A stretch of 64,000 nucleotides of DNA from Flavimaricola marinus (GTDB lineage Bacteria; Pseudomonadota; Alphaproteobacteria; Rhodobacterales; Rhodobacteraceae): the NCBI RefSeq assembly GCF_900184895.1, contig NZ_FXZK01000004.1, forward strand, positions 62,001-126,000. Direction: 5' to 3'. The translations under genes and the position numbers were made by a program. Under the pieces are notes generated by a model. That model searched no databases, had not been told where the DNA came from, and worked only from the letters and a program-made list of their open reading frames with translations. How positions within the stretch are numbered: the stretch's first letter is position 1; each line of letters opens with the position of its first letter. Of this stretch, positions 41,457-49,534 are shown piece by piece.

Positions 41457-41544
41457 CCGACGGGCGGGTGCCGCCCAACCGTTGCATTCCAAAGCCCGGT
41501 CCGTGCGTTGTGTCAACGAACCGGCCGGGCACAAATACCCGCCG

Positions 41545-41600
41545 ACCGACACCGACCGGATACCGACGTCAGACCGACGGCATACCGCATCGGCTTTTTT
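41545..41600 (+). repeat. 11-bp-phased ACCGAC repeat, copy 1, ending in a T6 tract
   Basis: ACCGAC occurs at 41545, 41551, 41562 and 41573, followed by ACCGC at 41584; the last four are spaced exactly 11 bp apart. The 41 bases 41548-41588 match 57811-57771 on the minus strand at 36 of 41 positions. Directly downstream CCGA (41574-41577) and TCGG (41590-41593) can pair, followed by C and six T, so the end also resembles a weak intrinsic terminator. It lies between the convergent serA and ribA genes. Confidence 0.7.
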
Positions 41601-41657
41601 CGGGCTCTCGGAAACGTTAATCGCCGTGCGCAGGGCGGGGCTTGACCGGGCGACCGC

Positions 41658-42746
41658 CTACAGCAGATGGCCCGATTTCGCCGCCTTGGTCGCCAGATAA
41701 TGATGGTTGTGGCGGTTCTCACCCACCTTGAGCGGCACCCGCTCTGTCACCGTCAGGTGACAGCTCTCCATCCGGGCCACCTTGGCCGGATTGTTCGTCA
41801 TCAGGCGGACCTTGGAAAAGCCCATGGATTGCAAGATCGCCGCCCCGATCCGAAAGTCGCGCTCGTCGTCCTCAAAGCCAAGGCGGTGATTGGCCTCGAC
41901 CGTGTCAAACCCCTGATCTTGAAGGGAATAGGCGCGCATCTTGTTGGCCAAACCGATGCCGCGACCCTCTTGATTGAGGTAAAGCAGCACGCCCGCGCCC
42001 TCGGCCCCCATCTGCGCCAGGGCGCCGCGCAACTGCGGCCCGCAATCGCATTTCAGCGACCCCAGCAGATCGCCGGTGAAACAGGCCGAATGCAATCGCG
42101 ACAGCACCGGCTCCTGCCGGTCGGGCGAGCCGATCTCGACGGCATAATGCTCCTCCGATCCATCCTCCGGGCGAAAGATATGCAGCCGTCCAGCCTCAGA
42201 CACCTCCAGCGGCAATCGGGCGGAAATCACCTCGTTCAAAGGCGAAAACGCAGTGTTCACAGCCGCCGAGGCCGGCAAGCTGGTCAGATCGTTTCGCGCC
42301 GCAAACGCGGCCGCATCCGGCACCTCCAGCACCAGCGCCGCAGGCAAAAGGCGGGCCGCTTTGGCAAGTGCAATCGCGGCACGGTGCAGGTCCGCATCGC
42401 CCTCGCGCTCGGTGCGCAGCGGGCCCTTCATCGGCTGACACAGATCGTCGGCAGGATCGGCAATGCCGCGCACCCACGCAAGGCCTACATCGGCCGGCAG
42501 GATCACCCGCGCCAGATCGCCGTCATAGGCCCGCGCACGAAGGGTTTCGGCCCGCCACGAGGTGATCGCCAGCACAGGTGCACCGCCCAACTGGCGCAGA
42601 TCGGTCAGGCGGGCGGTGTCTGTCGTCTCTGCTGCCATGACCACGGCACCAGACGGACCCTCCGACAAGAGCACGACAGGCACGCCCATCCGAAGGTCTG
42701 CGCGGGCGCGGGCAAGCCGTTCCGTCATGTTGGGTGCAAAAGTCAT
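41658..42746 (-). CDS. ribA: GTP cyclohydrolase II RibA with an N-terminal degenerate domain
   Basis: A 362-residue protein. The C-terminal 200 residues are GTP cyclohydrolase II, the first step of riboflavin synthesis. SACFTGDLLGSLKCDCGPQL provides the three zinc cysteines, LNQEGRGIGLANKMRAYSLQ the catalytic core, and EANHRLGFEDDERDF with MTNNPAKVARM complete the family pattern. The first 150-160 residues occupy the place of the 3,4-dihydroxy-2-butanone-4-phosphate synthase domain of bifunctional RibBA, but I do not see that domain's DDExREnE motif, so this half is probably inactive or regulatory. Confidence 0.92.
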   Translation of the reverse strand: MTFAPNMTERLARARADLRMGVPVVLLSEGPSGAVVMAAETTDTARLTDLRQLGGAPVLAITSWRAETLRARAYDGDLARVILPADVGLAWVRGIADPADDLCQPMKGPLRTEREGDADLHRAAIALAKAARLLPAALVLEVPDAAAFAARNDLTSLPASAAVNTAFSPLNEVISARLPLEVSEAGRLHIFRPEDGSEEHYAVEIGSPDRQEPVLSRLHSACFTGDLLGSLKCDCGPQLRGALAQMGAEGAGVLLYLNQEGRGIGLANKMRAYSLQDQGFDTVEANHRLGFEDDERDFRIGAAILQSMGFSKVRLMTNNPAKVARMESCHLTVTERVPLKVGENRHNHHYLATKAAKSGHLL

Positions 42747-42904
42747 GGGGCCTCGGCGGGATCAGGTCGCGTTGTCATATCCGGCTCTGTCAGGAATTGA
42801 AACATTTGTGGCCTCTTGCACACGACGGCGTGAAGCCTTTGCAGCATAGCTTGCCCATCCACACGACACGCCACAGATGTGATGAAATGAAAGTGGAGGC
42901 TGTT

Positions 42905-43591
42905 ATGGCTCAACTCAAGAAAATACTGCTGGTCGACGACGACGAAGACCTGCGCGAGGCGCTGAGCGAGCAACTCGTGATGACCGAGGATTTCGACGTG
43001 TTCGAGGCCGGTGACGGCGCCGACGCGATGGCCAAGGTCAAGGCCGGTCTGTTTGACCTTGTGATCCTCGACGTGGGCCTGCCCGACACCGACGGGCGCG
43101 AACTCTGCCGCGTGATGCGCAAACACGGGGTGAAATGCCCTGTCCTGATGCTCACCGGGCACGACAGCGACAGCGACACCATCCTGGGTCTTGATGCAGG
43201 GGCGAACGACTACGTCACCAAACCTTTCAAGTTTCCGGTTCTACTGGCTCGTATCCGGGCACAACTACGCACCCACGAGCAATCCGAAGACGCGGTTTTC
43301 CAGCTTGGGCCCTACACCTTCAAGCCTGCGCAAAAGATGCTGATCACCGAAGACGACAAAAAGGTGCGGTTGACCGAGAAAGAGACAAATATTTTGAAAT
43401 TTCTCTATCGCTCGACCGAAGGCATCGTCCCGCGCGACGTCCTCCTGCACGAGGTTTGGGGGTACAATGCAGGCGTAACGACTCACACCCTCGAGACACA
43501 CATCTATAGGTTGCGCCAGAAAATCGAGCCCGATCCGTCGAATGCTCGACTTTTGGTAACAGAGTCCGGCGGCTATCGTTTGGTCGCCTGA
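42905..43591 (+). CDS. cenR: OmpR-family response regulator, CenR-like
   Basis: A 228-residue two-component response regulator. The receiver has KKILLVDDDEDLREAL (acidic pocket), phosphorylation Asp in DLVILDVGLPDTDGREL, Thr in VLMLTGHDSD and Lys in GANDYVTKPFKFPVLLARI. The C-terminal winged helix ends GVTTHTLETHIYRLRQKIEP and LVTESGGYRLVA. The receiver and DNA-binding sequences closely resemble CenR of Caulobacter and Rhodobacter, an essential cell-envelope regulator, as I remember them. The start at 42905 follows GTGGAGG by five bases. No kinase gene is adjacent, as is usual for CenR. Confidence 0.85.
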   Translation: MAQLKKILLVDDDEDLREALSEQLVMTEDFDVFEAGDGADAMAKVKAGLFDLVILDVGLPDTDGRELCRVMRKHGVKCPVLMLTGHDSDSDTILGLDAGANDYVTKPFKFPVLLARIRAQLRTHEQSEDAVFQLGPYTFKPAQKMLITEDDKKVRLTEKETNILKFLYRSTEGIVPRDVLLHEVWGYNAGVTTHTLETHIYRLRQKIEPDPSNARLLVTESGGYRLVA

Positions 43592-43736
43592 ATTCGGCAA
43601 GGCTTTGAAAATTCGGGAAAGTTCCAGCCTTCGCAAAAAGTATAGCAATTGTGCCATGTGCCGCTTTTGCAATACTGCCTGGAAATTCTTGAATTAGGCA
43701 GAGCATCTGGGCAAGAATGCCCTAATATTGTCGTGA

Positions 43737-43880
43737 CGGGCAGCGATGCTCACACGGATACGGTTGCGGTTGGTCAGGTGTATCAATTCGTTTCCAAAGA
43801 GCCCTCGGTGGCGGGGTCAAGCCACTACCTCCCTGTTGGACTTGCCCGGGGCATCCCCTAGATGCACCCGGGCCTTTTTT
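43737..43880 (+). ncRNA. Candidate small structured RNA (possibly 6S-like) ending in a strong terminator
   Basis: The 454-bp gap between cenR and the 44046 gene has no credible reading frame but ends in a strong intrinsic terminator at 43844-43880, so a transcript should end here. Upstream bases can fold into a rod. GATGCTC (43745-43751) pairs with GGGCATC (43849-43855); CCAA with TTGG and CAA with TTG continue inward; and GTGGC with GCCAC closes an apical hairpin with an 8-nt loop. A long rod with a large internal bubble is the shape of 6S RNA. A TAATAT box at 43723-43728 could be the -10. The 5' end, strand and identity are inferred. Confidence 0.45.
43844..43880 (+). terminator. Strong intrinsic terminator
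   Basis: GCCCGGGGCATC (43844-43855) and GATGC-A-CCCGGGC (43861-43873) form a 12-bp stem with a single bulged A and a CCCTA loop, followed by C and six T (43875-43880). A second GGGCC plus T5 run lies just downstream at about 43887-43896. This is the clearest Rho-independent terminator in the window. Confidence 0.88.
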
Positions 43881-44045
43881 CGGGTCGGGCCTTTTTCCGG
43901 GTAGTGACGAAATTAATACAAGCGTCACAAAGACCGGTATTCCATACCAATTGGTCAGAGTTTTTGGCTTTCCTGAGCGAAAACATGCCGCTAGGCTCCG
44001 TTGCACGCAGGCGATTTGTTCTGCGATGAGCAGAGGAGAGAGCAC

Positions 44046-44372
44046 ATGTTCGGAACTTCCAAATTTATTCCCGCAGTTATAGCCGCCGCAGTCCTTGCAG
44101 CTCCGGCACTTGCGCAATCAACCGAGAGCATCCGGGTCAACAACCGCTCGGGCATGACACTATACAGTCTGCACGCTTCACCTACGACGAATTCCAGCTG
44201 GGAGAATGATCTCTTGGGCAGCAGGGTTCTGAACAACGGTCAATACTTCGATCTGACGATCCGGAACGTGACCAATTGCAATTACGACGTTCGGATGGAA
44301 TTCACCAACGGCCAGGTTCTGACCGACCGCGTGAATGTGTGTTCGGTGGGCACCTACAACATCAATCGCTGA
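44046..44372 (+). CDS. Small exported protein of unknown function
   Basis: A 108-residue protein. MFGTSKFIPAVIAAAVLAA with cleavage after PALA is a clear signal peptide. The mature part of about 84 residues is beta-rich: IRVNNRSGMTLYSLHASPT, DLLGSRVLNNGQYFDLTI, YDVRMEFTNGQVLTDRVNVC. It has two cysteines (in TNCNYDV and NVCSVG) that probably form a disulfide. Similar small periplasmic proteins with a NNxSGxT-LYxLxxSP start are common in alphaproteobacteria without known function. The start at 44046 follows GAGGAGAG. It stands alone behind the putative small RNA. Confidence 0.75.
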   Translation: MFGTSKFIPAVIAAAVLAAPALAQSTESIRVNNRSGMTLYSLHASPTTNSSWENDLLGSRVLNNGQYFDLTIRNVTNCNYDVRMEFTNGQVLTDRVNVCSVGTYNINR

Positions 44373-44510
44373 TCGCGACGTAGAATAGCTTCGCAACTGC
44401 CGCGCCGGGTGCGCGGCAGTTGTCCGTTTAACGTGTGGTTTGGCGCTGGCCGAAGCGCCGCCCCGGCGATAGTGTGCGCGCGAAGACAGACGTAGCAACA
44501 GGATAGCCGG

Positions 44511-45299
44511 ATGCCCTTTACGCTTGCGACATGGAACATCAATTCCGTTCGTCTCAGAGAGGGGCTCGTCGCCCGCCTGATGTCGGAAGAAGCCCCCGAT
44601 GTCCTATGCCTGCAGGAATGCAAATCGCCGGTCGAAAAGATCCCGTTGGAGCAGTTCGCCTCCCTTGGATACGGCCACATCGTTGCGCGGGGTCAAAAGG
44701 GGTATAACGGCGTCGCCATCTTGTCGCGGCAGCCGCTCACCGAAGTCGCCGCCCACGATTTCGCCGCGCTGGGCCATGCGCGGCATGTTGCGGCCCGGCT
44801 GGAAAACGGCGTCGTCATCCACAATTTCTATGTACCTGCCGGTGGCGATATTCCTGACCGCGAGAAAAATGAAAAATTTGGTCAAAAGCTCGATTACCTC
44901 ACCCAGATGCGCGACCATTTCATCGCGGAGAAACCTCAGCGGGCGATCCTCGTCGGCGATCTGAACATCGCACCACGCGAAGACGATGTCTGGAATCACA
45001 AGCAATTGCTCAAGATTGTCAGCCACACTCCGATCGAAGTCGACCACCTTGCCGCTGTGCAGGAGGCAGGCGATTGGGTGGACGTGACGCGCGCCGATAT
45101 TCCGGAAGGCCCCTTGTTCAGCTGGTGGTCCTATCGATCGCCTGATTGGCAGAACGCCGACAAGGGGCGCCGGCTGGATCACGTCTGGGCGACGTCGGAT
45201 ATTGCCGGGGTGGCTCACTCCAGCCGTGTCCTGCGGGATGCGCGGGGGTGGGATCAGCCGAGCGATCACGCCCCGGTTTTCGCGACCTTTGATCTCTGA
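44511..45299 (+). CDS. xthA: Exodeoxyribonuclease III / AP endonuclease
   Basis: A 262-residue metal-dependent endonuclease/exonuclease/phosphatase-family protein acting in base excision repair. The metal Glu is in VLCLQECKSP; the Tyr/Asn region is NFYVPAGGD; the catalytic Asp-x-Asn is in ILVGDLNIAPREDD. The C-terminal RLDHVWATSD and QPSDHAPVFATF contain the final Asp-His pair. Length and motifs match XthA. The start at 44511 has a weak ribosome-binding site (AGGATAG). Its stop lies 14 bp from that of the convergent esterase gene. Confidence 0.95.
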   Translation: MPFTLATWNINSVRLREGLVARLMSEEAPDVLCLQECKSPVEKIPLEQFASLGYGHIVARGQKGYNGVAILSRQPLTEVAAHDFAALGHARHVAARLENGVVIHNFYVPAGGDIPDREKNEKFGQKLDYLTQMRDHFIAEKPQRAILVGDLNIAPREDDVWNHKQLLKIVSHTPIEVDHLAAVQEAGDWVDVTRADIPEGPLFSWWSYRSPDWQNADKGRRLDHVWATSDIAGVAHSSRVLRDARGWDQPSDHAPVFATFDL

Positions 45300-45313
45300 T
45301 CGCTATCCCGCAA

Positions 45314-45955
45314 CTAGAGAGCGGCGATCGCTTCGGCGACAGCCGCGCCCAGTGCGGCATGGGCCTCCGGGCCATAGTGGACGCCGTCGATCGGGCTGAC
45401 CTGGATGATTTTTCCAGCATCCAGAAAGCCGCATCCTCGTGCTTCGGCCAGTGCCTGATACAGCGGTGGAAGGGCTTCTGACGCGGCGCGACCTCCGAAG
45501 AACTCCCCGGCGAACGGTCCTTCTTCCAAGACCGGCGGTGGGCACATCAGCAAGACCTTGAAGCCTCCGTGACGGGTTTGCGCGACCTCGCCAAGCGCCA
45601 CGTCGATCAACCCGGCGATTCCGGCGAGCACATTCTCGGGAGAGATGCAGAATCGCGTCTTCACGTCGTTCGTGCCGAGCATGAGAGTCATGACGTCTAT
45701 CGGGCCATGGCTGTTCAGCGCGATATCGAGGCCGATCTGTCCATTCATATGTGCGCCCATGACCGGATCGGCAAAGCGGGCGGTCCGCCCCGGTAGGCCC
45801 TCCTCGACCAGCGTCCAATCGGAGCCTAGCGCACGATGTGCGACACATGGCCAACGGGTCTGGTCGTCATAACGGCTATAGGGTGCGCCCCTCTCGACGA
45901 TGGGCGGCGTGCCGTGTGTGTTGCTGTCGCCAAAGCACATCAAAGTTCGCGTCAT
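45314..45955 (-). CDS. SGNH/GDSL-family hydrolase (esterase)
   Basis: A 213-residue SGNH hydrolase. Block I is MCFGDSNTHG (nucleophile Ser). Block II Gly lies in EEGLPGRTARF. Block III is LMLGTNDVKTRF (Asn), and block V is SPIDGVHYGPEAH (Asp and His). The arrangement and the GRTARF segment resemble arylesterase/acyltransferase-type SGNH proteins related to Mycobacterium Ms-Act. No signal peptide, so it is probably cytoplasmic; the natural ester is unknown. Confidence 0.88.
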   Translation of the reverse strand: MTRTLMCFGDSNTHGTPPIVERGAPYSRYDDQTRWPCVAHRALGSDWTLVEEGLPGRTARFADPVMGAHMNGQIGLDIALNSHGPIDVMTLMLGTNDVKTRFCISPENVLAGIAGLIDVALGEVAQTRHGGFKVLLMCPPPVLEEGPFAGEFFGGRAASEALPPLYQALAEARGCGFLDAGKIIQVSPIDGVHYGPEAHAALGAAVAEAIAAL

Positions 45956-46083
45956 CCGGGCCTCCTCTTGCCGATTCTGAGCAGACTATCCCGGATTCTG
46001 TGCCGTGCAATGGCGCTTTGCCCTTGGCGGTCGCCGCCACAGCGCACATATAGAGGCCAAACATTAAACGCAGGAGACGCCCC

Positions 46084-47001
46084 ATGCTTGGGATCGGAGA
46101 CCAGCCCACCGCCGCGACCACCGACGACGCAGCCATCATCGACGGAACCGATGCCACCTTCATGACGGATGTCATCGAGGCGTCGCAGAAAATGCCAGTG
46201 ATCGTGGATTTCTGGGCCACTTGGTGCGGCCCGTGCAAGACGCTCGGCCCGGCCATCGAGGCGGCAGTGACCAAGGCCAAAGGCAAGGTCAAACTCGTCA
46301 AGATCGACGTCGATGCCAACCAAGTCTATGCCGGGCAACTGCGCGTGCAATCCATCCCGACGGTCTACGCCTTCTGGCAAGGGCAACCGGTTGATGGATT
46401 TCAGGGCGCATTGCCTGCAAGCCAGGTAGACGAATTCGTCACCAAGATCGCCGCCCTTGCCGGCGAGGAAGACGAAGGTCTGTCCGCCGCCGTCGAGGCC
46501 GCCGAGACGATGTTGGCCGAGGGCGACGTGGCCGGCGCGGCAGAGACCTTTGCCGCCGTGCTACAGGAGGAGCCGGAGAACGCTCCGGCCTATTCCGGCC
46601 TCGTGCGGTCATACATCGCGCTGGGTGATCTCGATCAGGCCGAGGCCGTTCTGAACGGCGCCACTGCATCCATCGCCAAGTCCGCTGAACTGGACGCAGC
46701 GCACGCGCAATTGCAGCTGGCTCGCGAGGCCGCCGATGCCGGGCCGGTCGCAGAGCTGCAGGCGAAGGTCGAAGCCGATCCAGACGACCACGCCGCGCGG
46801 TTCGATCTGGCCACGGCGCTTCACGCCAACGGCCAAGTGGCCGAAGGTGTCGATCAATTGCTCGAGCTCTTCCGGCGCGATCGGGAATGGAACGACGGGG
46901 CGGCCAAAACCCAGTTGTTCAAGGTCTTCGACGCATTGACGGCCACCGATCCAATCGCATTGAACGGACGGCGCAAATTGTCGTCGATGATATTTGCCTG
47001 A
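46084..47001 (+). CDS. Thioredoxin-TPR protein, CnoX/YbbN type
   Basis: A 305-residue protein. Residues 20-130 are a thioredoxin domain with VDFWATWCGPCKTLGPAIE (the WCGPC active site) and IPTVYAFWQGQPVDGF. Residues 135-300 are helical with TPR-like repeats (AGAAETFAAVLQEEPENAPA and FDLATALHANGQVAEGVDQL). E. coli CnoX (YbbN) with this layout protects proteins from chlorine stress and hands them to chaperonins; most other members lack or keep the CxxC variably, and here it is intact. AGGAGA precedes the start. It is followed by a LON-domain gene in the same orientation. Confidence 0.93.
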   Translation: MLGIGDQPTAATTDDAAIIDGTDATFMTDVIEASQKMPVIVDFWATWCGPCKTLGPAIEAAVTKAKGKVKLVKIDVDANQVYAGQLRVQSIPTVYAFWQGQPVDGFQGALPASQVDEFVTKIAALAGEEDEGLSAAVEAAETMLAEGDVAGAAETFAAVLQEEPENAPAYSGLVRSYIALGDLDQAEAVLNGATASIAKSAELDAAHAQLQLAREAADAGPVAELQAKVEADPDDHAARFDLATALHANGQVAEGVDQLLELFRRDREWNDGAAKTQLFKVFDALTATDPIALNGRRKLSSMIFA

Positions 47002-47028
47002 CCTAGAGCACGGGCTAGGTTGCGGAGC

Positions 47029-47670
47029 ATGACACAAACCAAAGACCTGCCAGATCTCGTTCCAGTCTTTCCGTTGCCGGGGGCGCTGTTGCTTCCCCGG
47101 TCCCGGTTGCCGTTGCACCTGTTCGAGCCGCGCTATCTGGCGATGCTGGAGGATGTGCTCAAGACACCCGAGCGGCTGATAGGGATGGTTCAGCCGTATG
47201 ACGCCCCCGGCGAGGCGGGGCGGCTCCACACCATCGGTTGCGCCGGTCGCGTCACTGCGTTCTCCGAGACAGAAGACGGCCGCTACATGATTACCCTCTC
47301 GGGCATGTCGCGCTTCCGGATCGTTCAGGAGGTCGAAGGATTTCAACCCTATCGGCGCTGTCAGGTGAACTGGCAGGGGTTCGAGCGTGATCTTGGTCCG
47401 ACGGAGCGTGACAACGCCTTTGATCGATTAGATTTCATGGCGCTTTTGGGTCGCTTTTTCGAGGATCAGGGCCTTTCGACCGATTGGGAGTCTCTTTCGG
47501 AGGCGGACGACGAACTTCTGATAAATTCGCTCTCGATGCTTTGCCCATTCGACGCGGAGGACAAACAGGCCCTGTTGGAAGCCCCATCACTCAGCACCCG
47601 GCGAGAGACCTTGATCACGTTGATCGAATATGCCCTTCGTGGCGGCAGTAGCGAGGAGATCATGCAATGA
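47029..47670 (+). CDS. LON peptidase N-terminal (substrate-binding) domain protein
   Basis: A 213-residue protein that is only the N-terminal LON domain, with no ATPase or protease part. [29 protein letters not shown] (in two parts) is the signature, followed by [20 protein letters not shown] and a helical end. The ATG at 47029 is preferred over a TTG three codons upstream. It lies 27 bp after the thioredoxin-TPR gene, and its stop overlaps the next start (ATGA). The trio thioredoxin-TPR, LON domain, Trm112-like is a recurrent alphaproteobacterial group and may relate to protein quality control. Confidence 0.9.
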   Translation: MTQTKDLPDLVPVFPLPGALLLPRSRLPLHLFEPRYLAMLEDVLKTPERLIGMVQPYDAPGEAGRLHTIGCAGRVTAFSETEDGRYMITLSGMSRFRIVQEVEGFQPYRRCQVNWQGFERDLGPTERDNAFDRLDFMALLGRFFEDQGLSTDWESLSEADDELLINSLSMLCPFDAEDKQALLEAPSLSTRRETLITLIEYALRGGSSEEIMQ

Positions 47671-47849
47671 GCGACGGCCCGGTTTTTGATCCAAAGATGC
47701 TTGAGGCACTGATTTGCCCGCAGTCCCACGGTCAACTCAGCTATGACGCCGCGCGGCAGGAGTTGGTCAGCAAGTCGGCCAATCTGGCGTATCCGATACG
47801 CGGCGGAATCCCGGTCATGCTCGCCGATGAGGCCCGAAGCCTAGAGTGA
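47667..47849 (+). CDS. Trm112-like (UPF0434/YcaR family) small protein
   Basis: A 60-residue protein. [18 protein letters not shown] followed by [20 protein letters not shown] is the Trm112/YcaR fold: a zinc-ribbon-like core with a conserved IPVML end. Only one Cys of the zinc set remains (ICPQSHG), as in many YcaR proteins. In eukaryotes Trm112 activates methyltransferases; the bacterial role is unclear. Its start overlaps the LON gene stop by four bases. Confidence 0.88.
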   Translation: MSDGPVFDPKMLEALICPQSHGQLSYDAARQELVSKSANLAYPIRGGIPVMLADEARSLE

Positions 47850-47913
47850 TCTTAACCGCGCTTTAGGGGGCCGTGATCCAGCTTTGGTTACGGACCCGGA
47901 AAAGGAGCGGTTG

Positions 47914-48231
47914 ATGATTCTCAAAATGACACCGGCAGACGAACTCGCATCGCTCCGCGCTCAGATCCGCAAACTCGCACGACGCGAGGCGCAACTGCGG
48001 TTTGATTTTGCGTCAGGAAAGCTGCCCACCACCGGGATGAACTGCAAGGTGACGGTATCGACCAAGCGTCACAAGGTTTTTTGCAAGGAATTGCTGCCAG
48101 ATCACGTGCTTGCCGACCCGCGCTTTTGGCAGATGCAGGAAACGCAATGGGTCGACGTAAAGGCGCCGACTGTTACCGCGACACATGACGCTGCTCCGCT
48201 GACAGGCCCGGCGGCCAGTCGAATGCAGTAG
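47914..48231 (+). CDS. Conserved hypothetical protein
   Basis: A 105-residue protein without a recognised domain. The start at 47914 is supported by AAGGAGCGG four to five bases upstream; a TTG at 47884 is less likely. The first half is a charged helix (PADELASLRAQIRKLARREAQLR). The second half has KVTVSTKRHKVFCKELLPDHVL followed by a short beta segment with WVDVKAPTV. It ends exactly beside the stop of the convergent monooxygenase gene. A soluble cytoplasmic protein; function unknown. Confidence 0.7.
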   Translation: MILKMTPADELASLRAQIRKLARREAQLRFDFASGKLPTTGMNCKVTVSTKRHKVFCKELLPDHVLADPRFWQMQETQWVDVKAPTVTATHDAAPLTGPAASRMQ

Positions 48232-49449
48232 TCAGCCTCTCATCAGACGTGGGAGATCTCCGGTAAGGCCGGCGGCCTCTCTCATGAATGTGCGGCGGAG
48301 TGACGGCGTAGCATTCACCGCGCCGATCCCCAGATCGCGCGCTGCCCGCAGGATCGGATTATCGTTTGAAAAAAGCCGATTGAATAGATCCGTCGCAACC
48401 GCGAGGCTTGCCGTGTCGAACCGTCGCCACTGCTGATAGCGGGCAAGCGCCGCTGCGCTCCCCGGATCCTCACCGCGCCGTCGCGCATCGGTCAGCACAT
48501 CGACCAAAGCCGCCACGTCGCGCAGACCCGCATTCAGTCCTTGGCCCGCAATCGGGTGAACCCCATGTGCGGCATCTCCCACGAGGGCGAGTCGGTCATC
48601 GACGAACCTGTCGGCCAGCGTCAGGCCAAGCGGATAGGTGAATCGTGCTCCGGTCAGGGAGATCTCGCCCAAAAAGCTGCCAAACGCGGGACGCAAAGCA
48701 TCAAGGAACCCGGCGTCATCCAATGCCATGATCTCGGCGGCGCGGCTGTCAGTCTCGCTCCAGACGATGGAGCAGCGGTTTTCCGTCAGCGGCAGAATCG
48801 CCAAGGGGCCGGACGGCATGAAGAACTGGTGGGCAATGCCGCCATGCGGTTTTTCGTGTGCCACGGCACAGACAATTGCGGTCTGGTCATAGCCCCAGCC
48901 GGTGCGCCCGATCCCGGCCCGCTCGGCTGTCCCGCTGCCGCGGCCATCGGCACCGACAAGCAAGCTGCCTTTGACTTGCTGGCCCGAGGCCAAACTCAGC
49001 AAGACGCGCGGCCCCGCAACGTCCTGCGTCACCACGGTTTCGCCTGCCAAATGGGTGATCGCGGGGGAGGCGTCCATCGCATCCAGCAAGGCTGCACGAA
49101 GATGCCGATCCTCGACCATGTGGCCCATCGGCCCTTCTTCGATCTCGGCGTGATCAAAATGGAGCATCCAAGGCGACGGCCCCTCGCCGGCGCGTCCATC
49201 TGTAACCTTGATCTCCAGCATCGGCTCTGCGTGCGGCGCAAGTTTGTCCCAAAGCCCGAGTGCGCGGAGCAACCGACACGATGCCAAGGCAAGAGCATAG
49301 GATCGTCCGTCGAAGTCCGGTGCCGCTCGTGTATCCCGCGACGTGGAGTCGATCACGGTCACGCCGAAACCGGCCCGGGCCAAAGCCAAGGCCAAGACCG
49401 GGCCATTCAACCCGCCGCCGACGATCAGGATATCGCTGTCATTTCTCAT
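48232..49449 (-). CDS. UbiH/UbiF/VisC-family FAD-dependent hydroxylase (ubiquinone biosynthesis)
   Basis: A 405-residue flavin monooxygenase. The N-terminus DILIVGGGLNGPVLALALARAG binds FAD. LLVGADGRGSGTAERAG is the DG motif, and LALVGDAAHGVHPIAGQGLN with GLRDVAALVDVL is the GD motif plus the UbiH/COQ6 signature. Family members hydroxylate the aromatic ring of ubiquinone precursors, and alphaproteobacteria vary in how many they use. The start at 49449 (MRNDSD) gives the expected N-terminus right before the FAD motif. It is divergent from the amidase gene across 85 bp. Confidence 0.9.
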   Translation of the reverse strand: MRNDSDILIVGGGLNGPVLALALARAGFGVTVIDSTSRDTRAAPDFDGRSYALALASCRLLRALGLWDKLAPHAEPMLEIKVTDGRAGEGPSPWMLHFDHAEIEEGPMGHMVEDRHLRAALLDAMDASPAITHLAGETVVTQDVAGPRVLLSLASGQQVKGSLLVGADGRGSGTAERAGIGRTGWGYDQTAIVCAVAHEKPHGGIAHQFFMPSGPLAILPLTENRCSIVWSETDSRAAEIMALDDAGFLDALRPAFGSFLGEISLTGARFTYPLGLTLADRFVDDRLALVGDAAHGVHPIAGQGLNAGLRDVAALVDVLTDARRRGEDPGSAAALARYQQWRRFDTASLAVATDLFNRLFSNDNPILRAARDLGIGAVNATPSLRRTFMREAAGLTGDLPRLMRG

Positions 49450-49534
49450 AGCCCGACATATGCGTCTCTGTCCGGGATTGTCCATGCGGCTGTGGGCCGC
49501 TACCAGTTGTGAAACATCAGTGGGGGACACAGAA

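Noticed and set aside
41545-41600. ACCGAC tandem units considered as a CRISPR array
   Set aside because: Units are 6 bases with 5-base gaps, far too short for repeat-spacer structure, and no cas gene is present.
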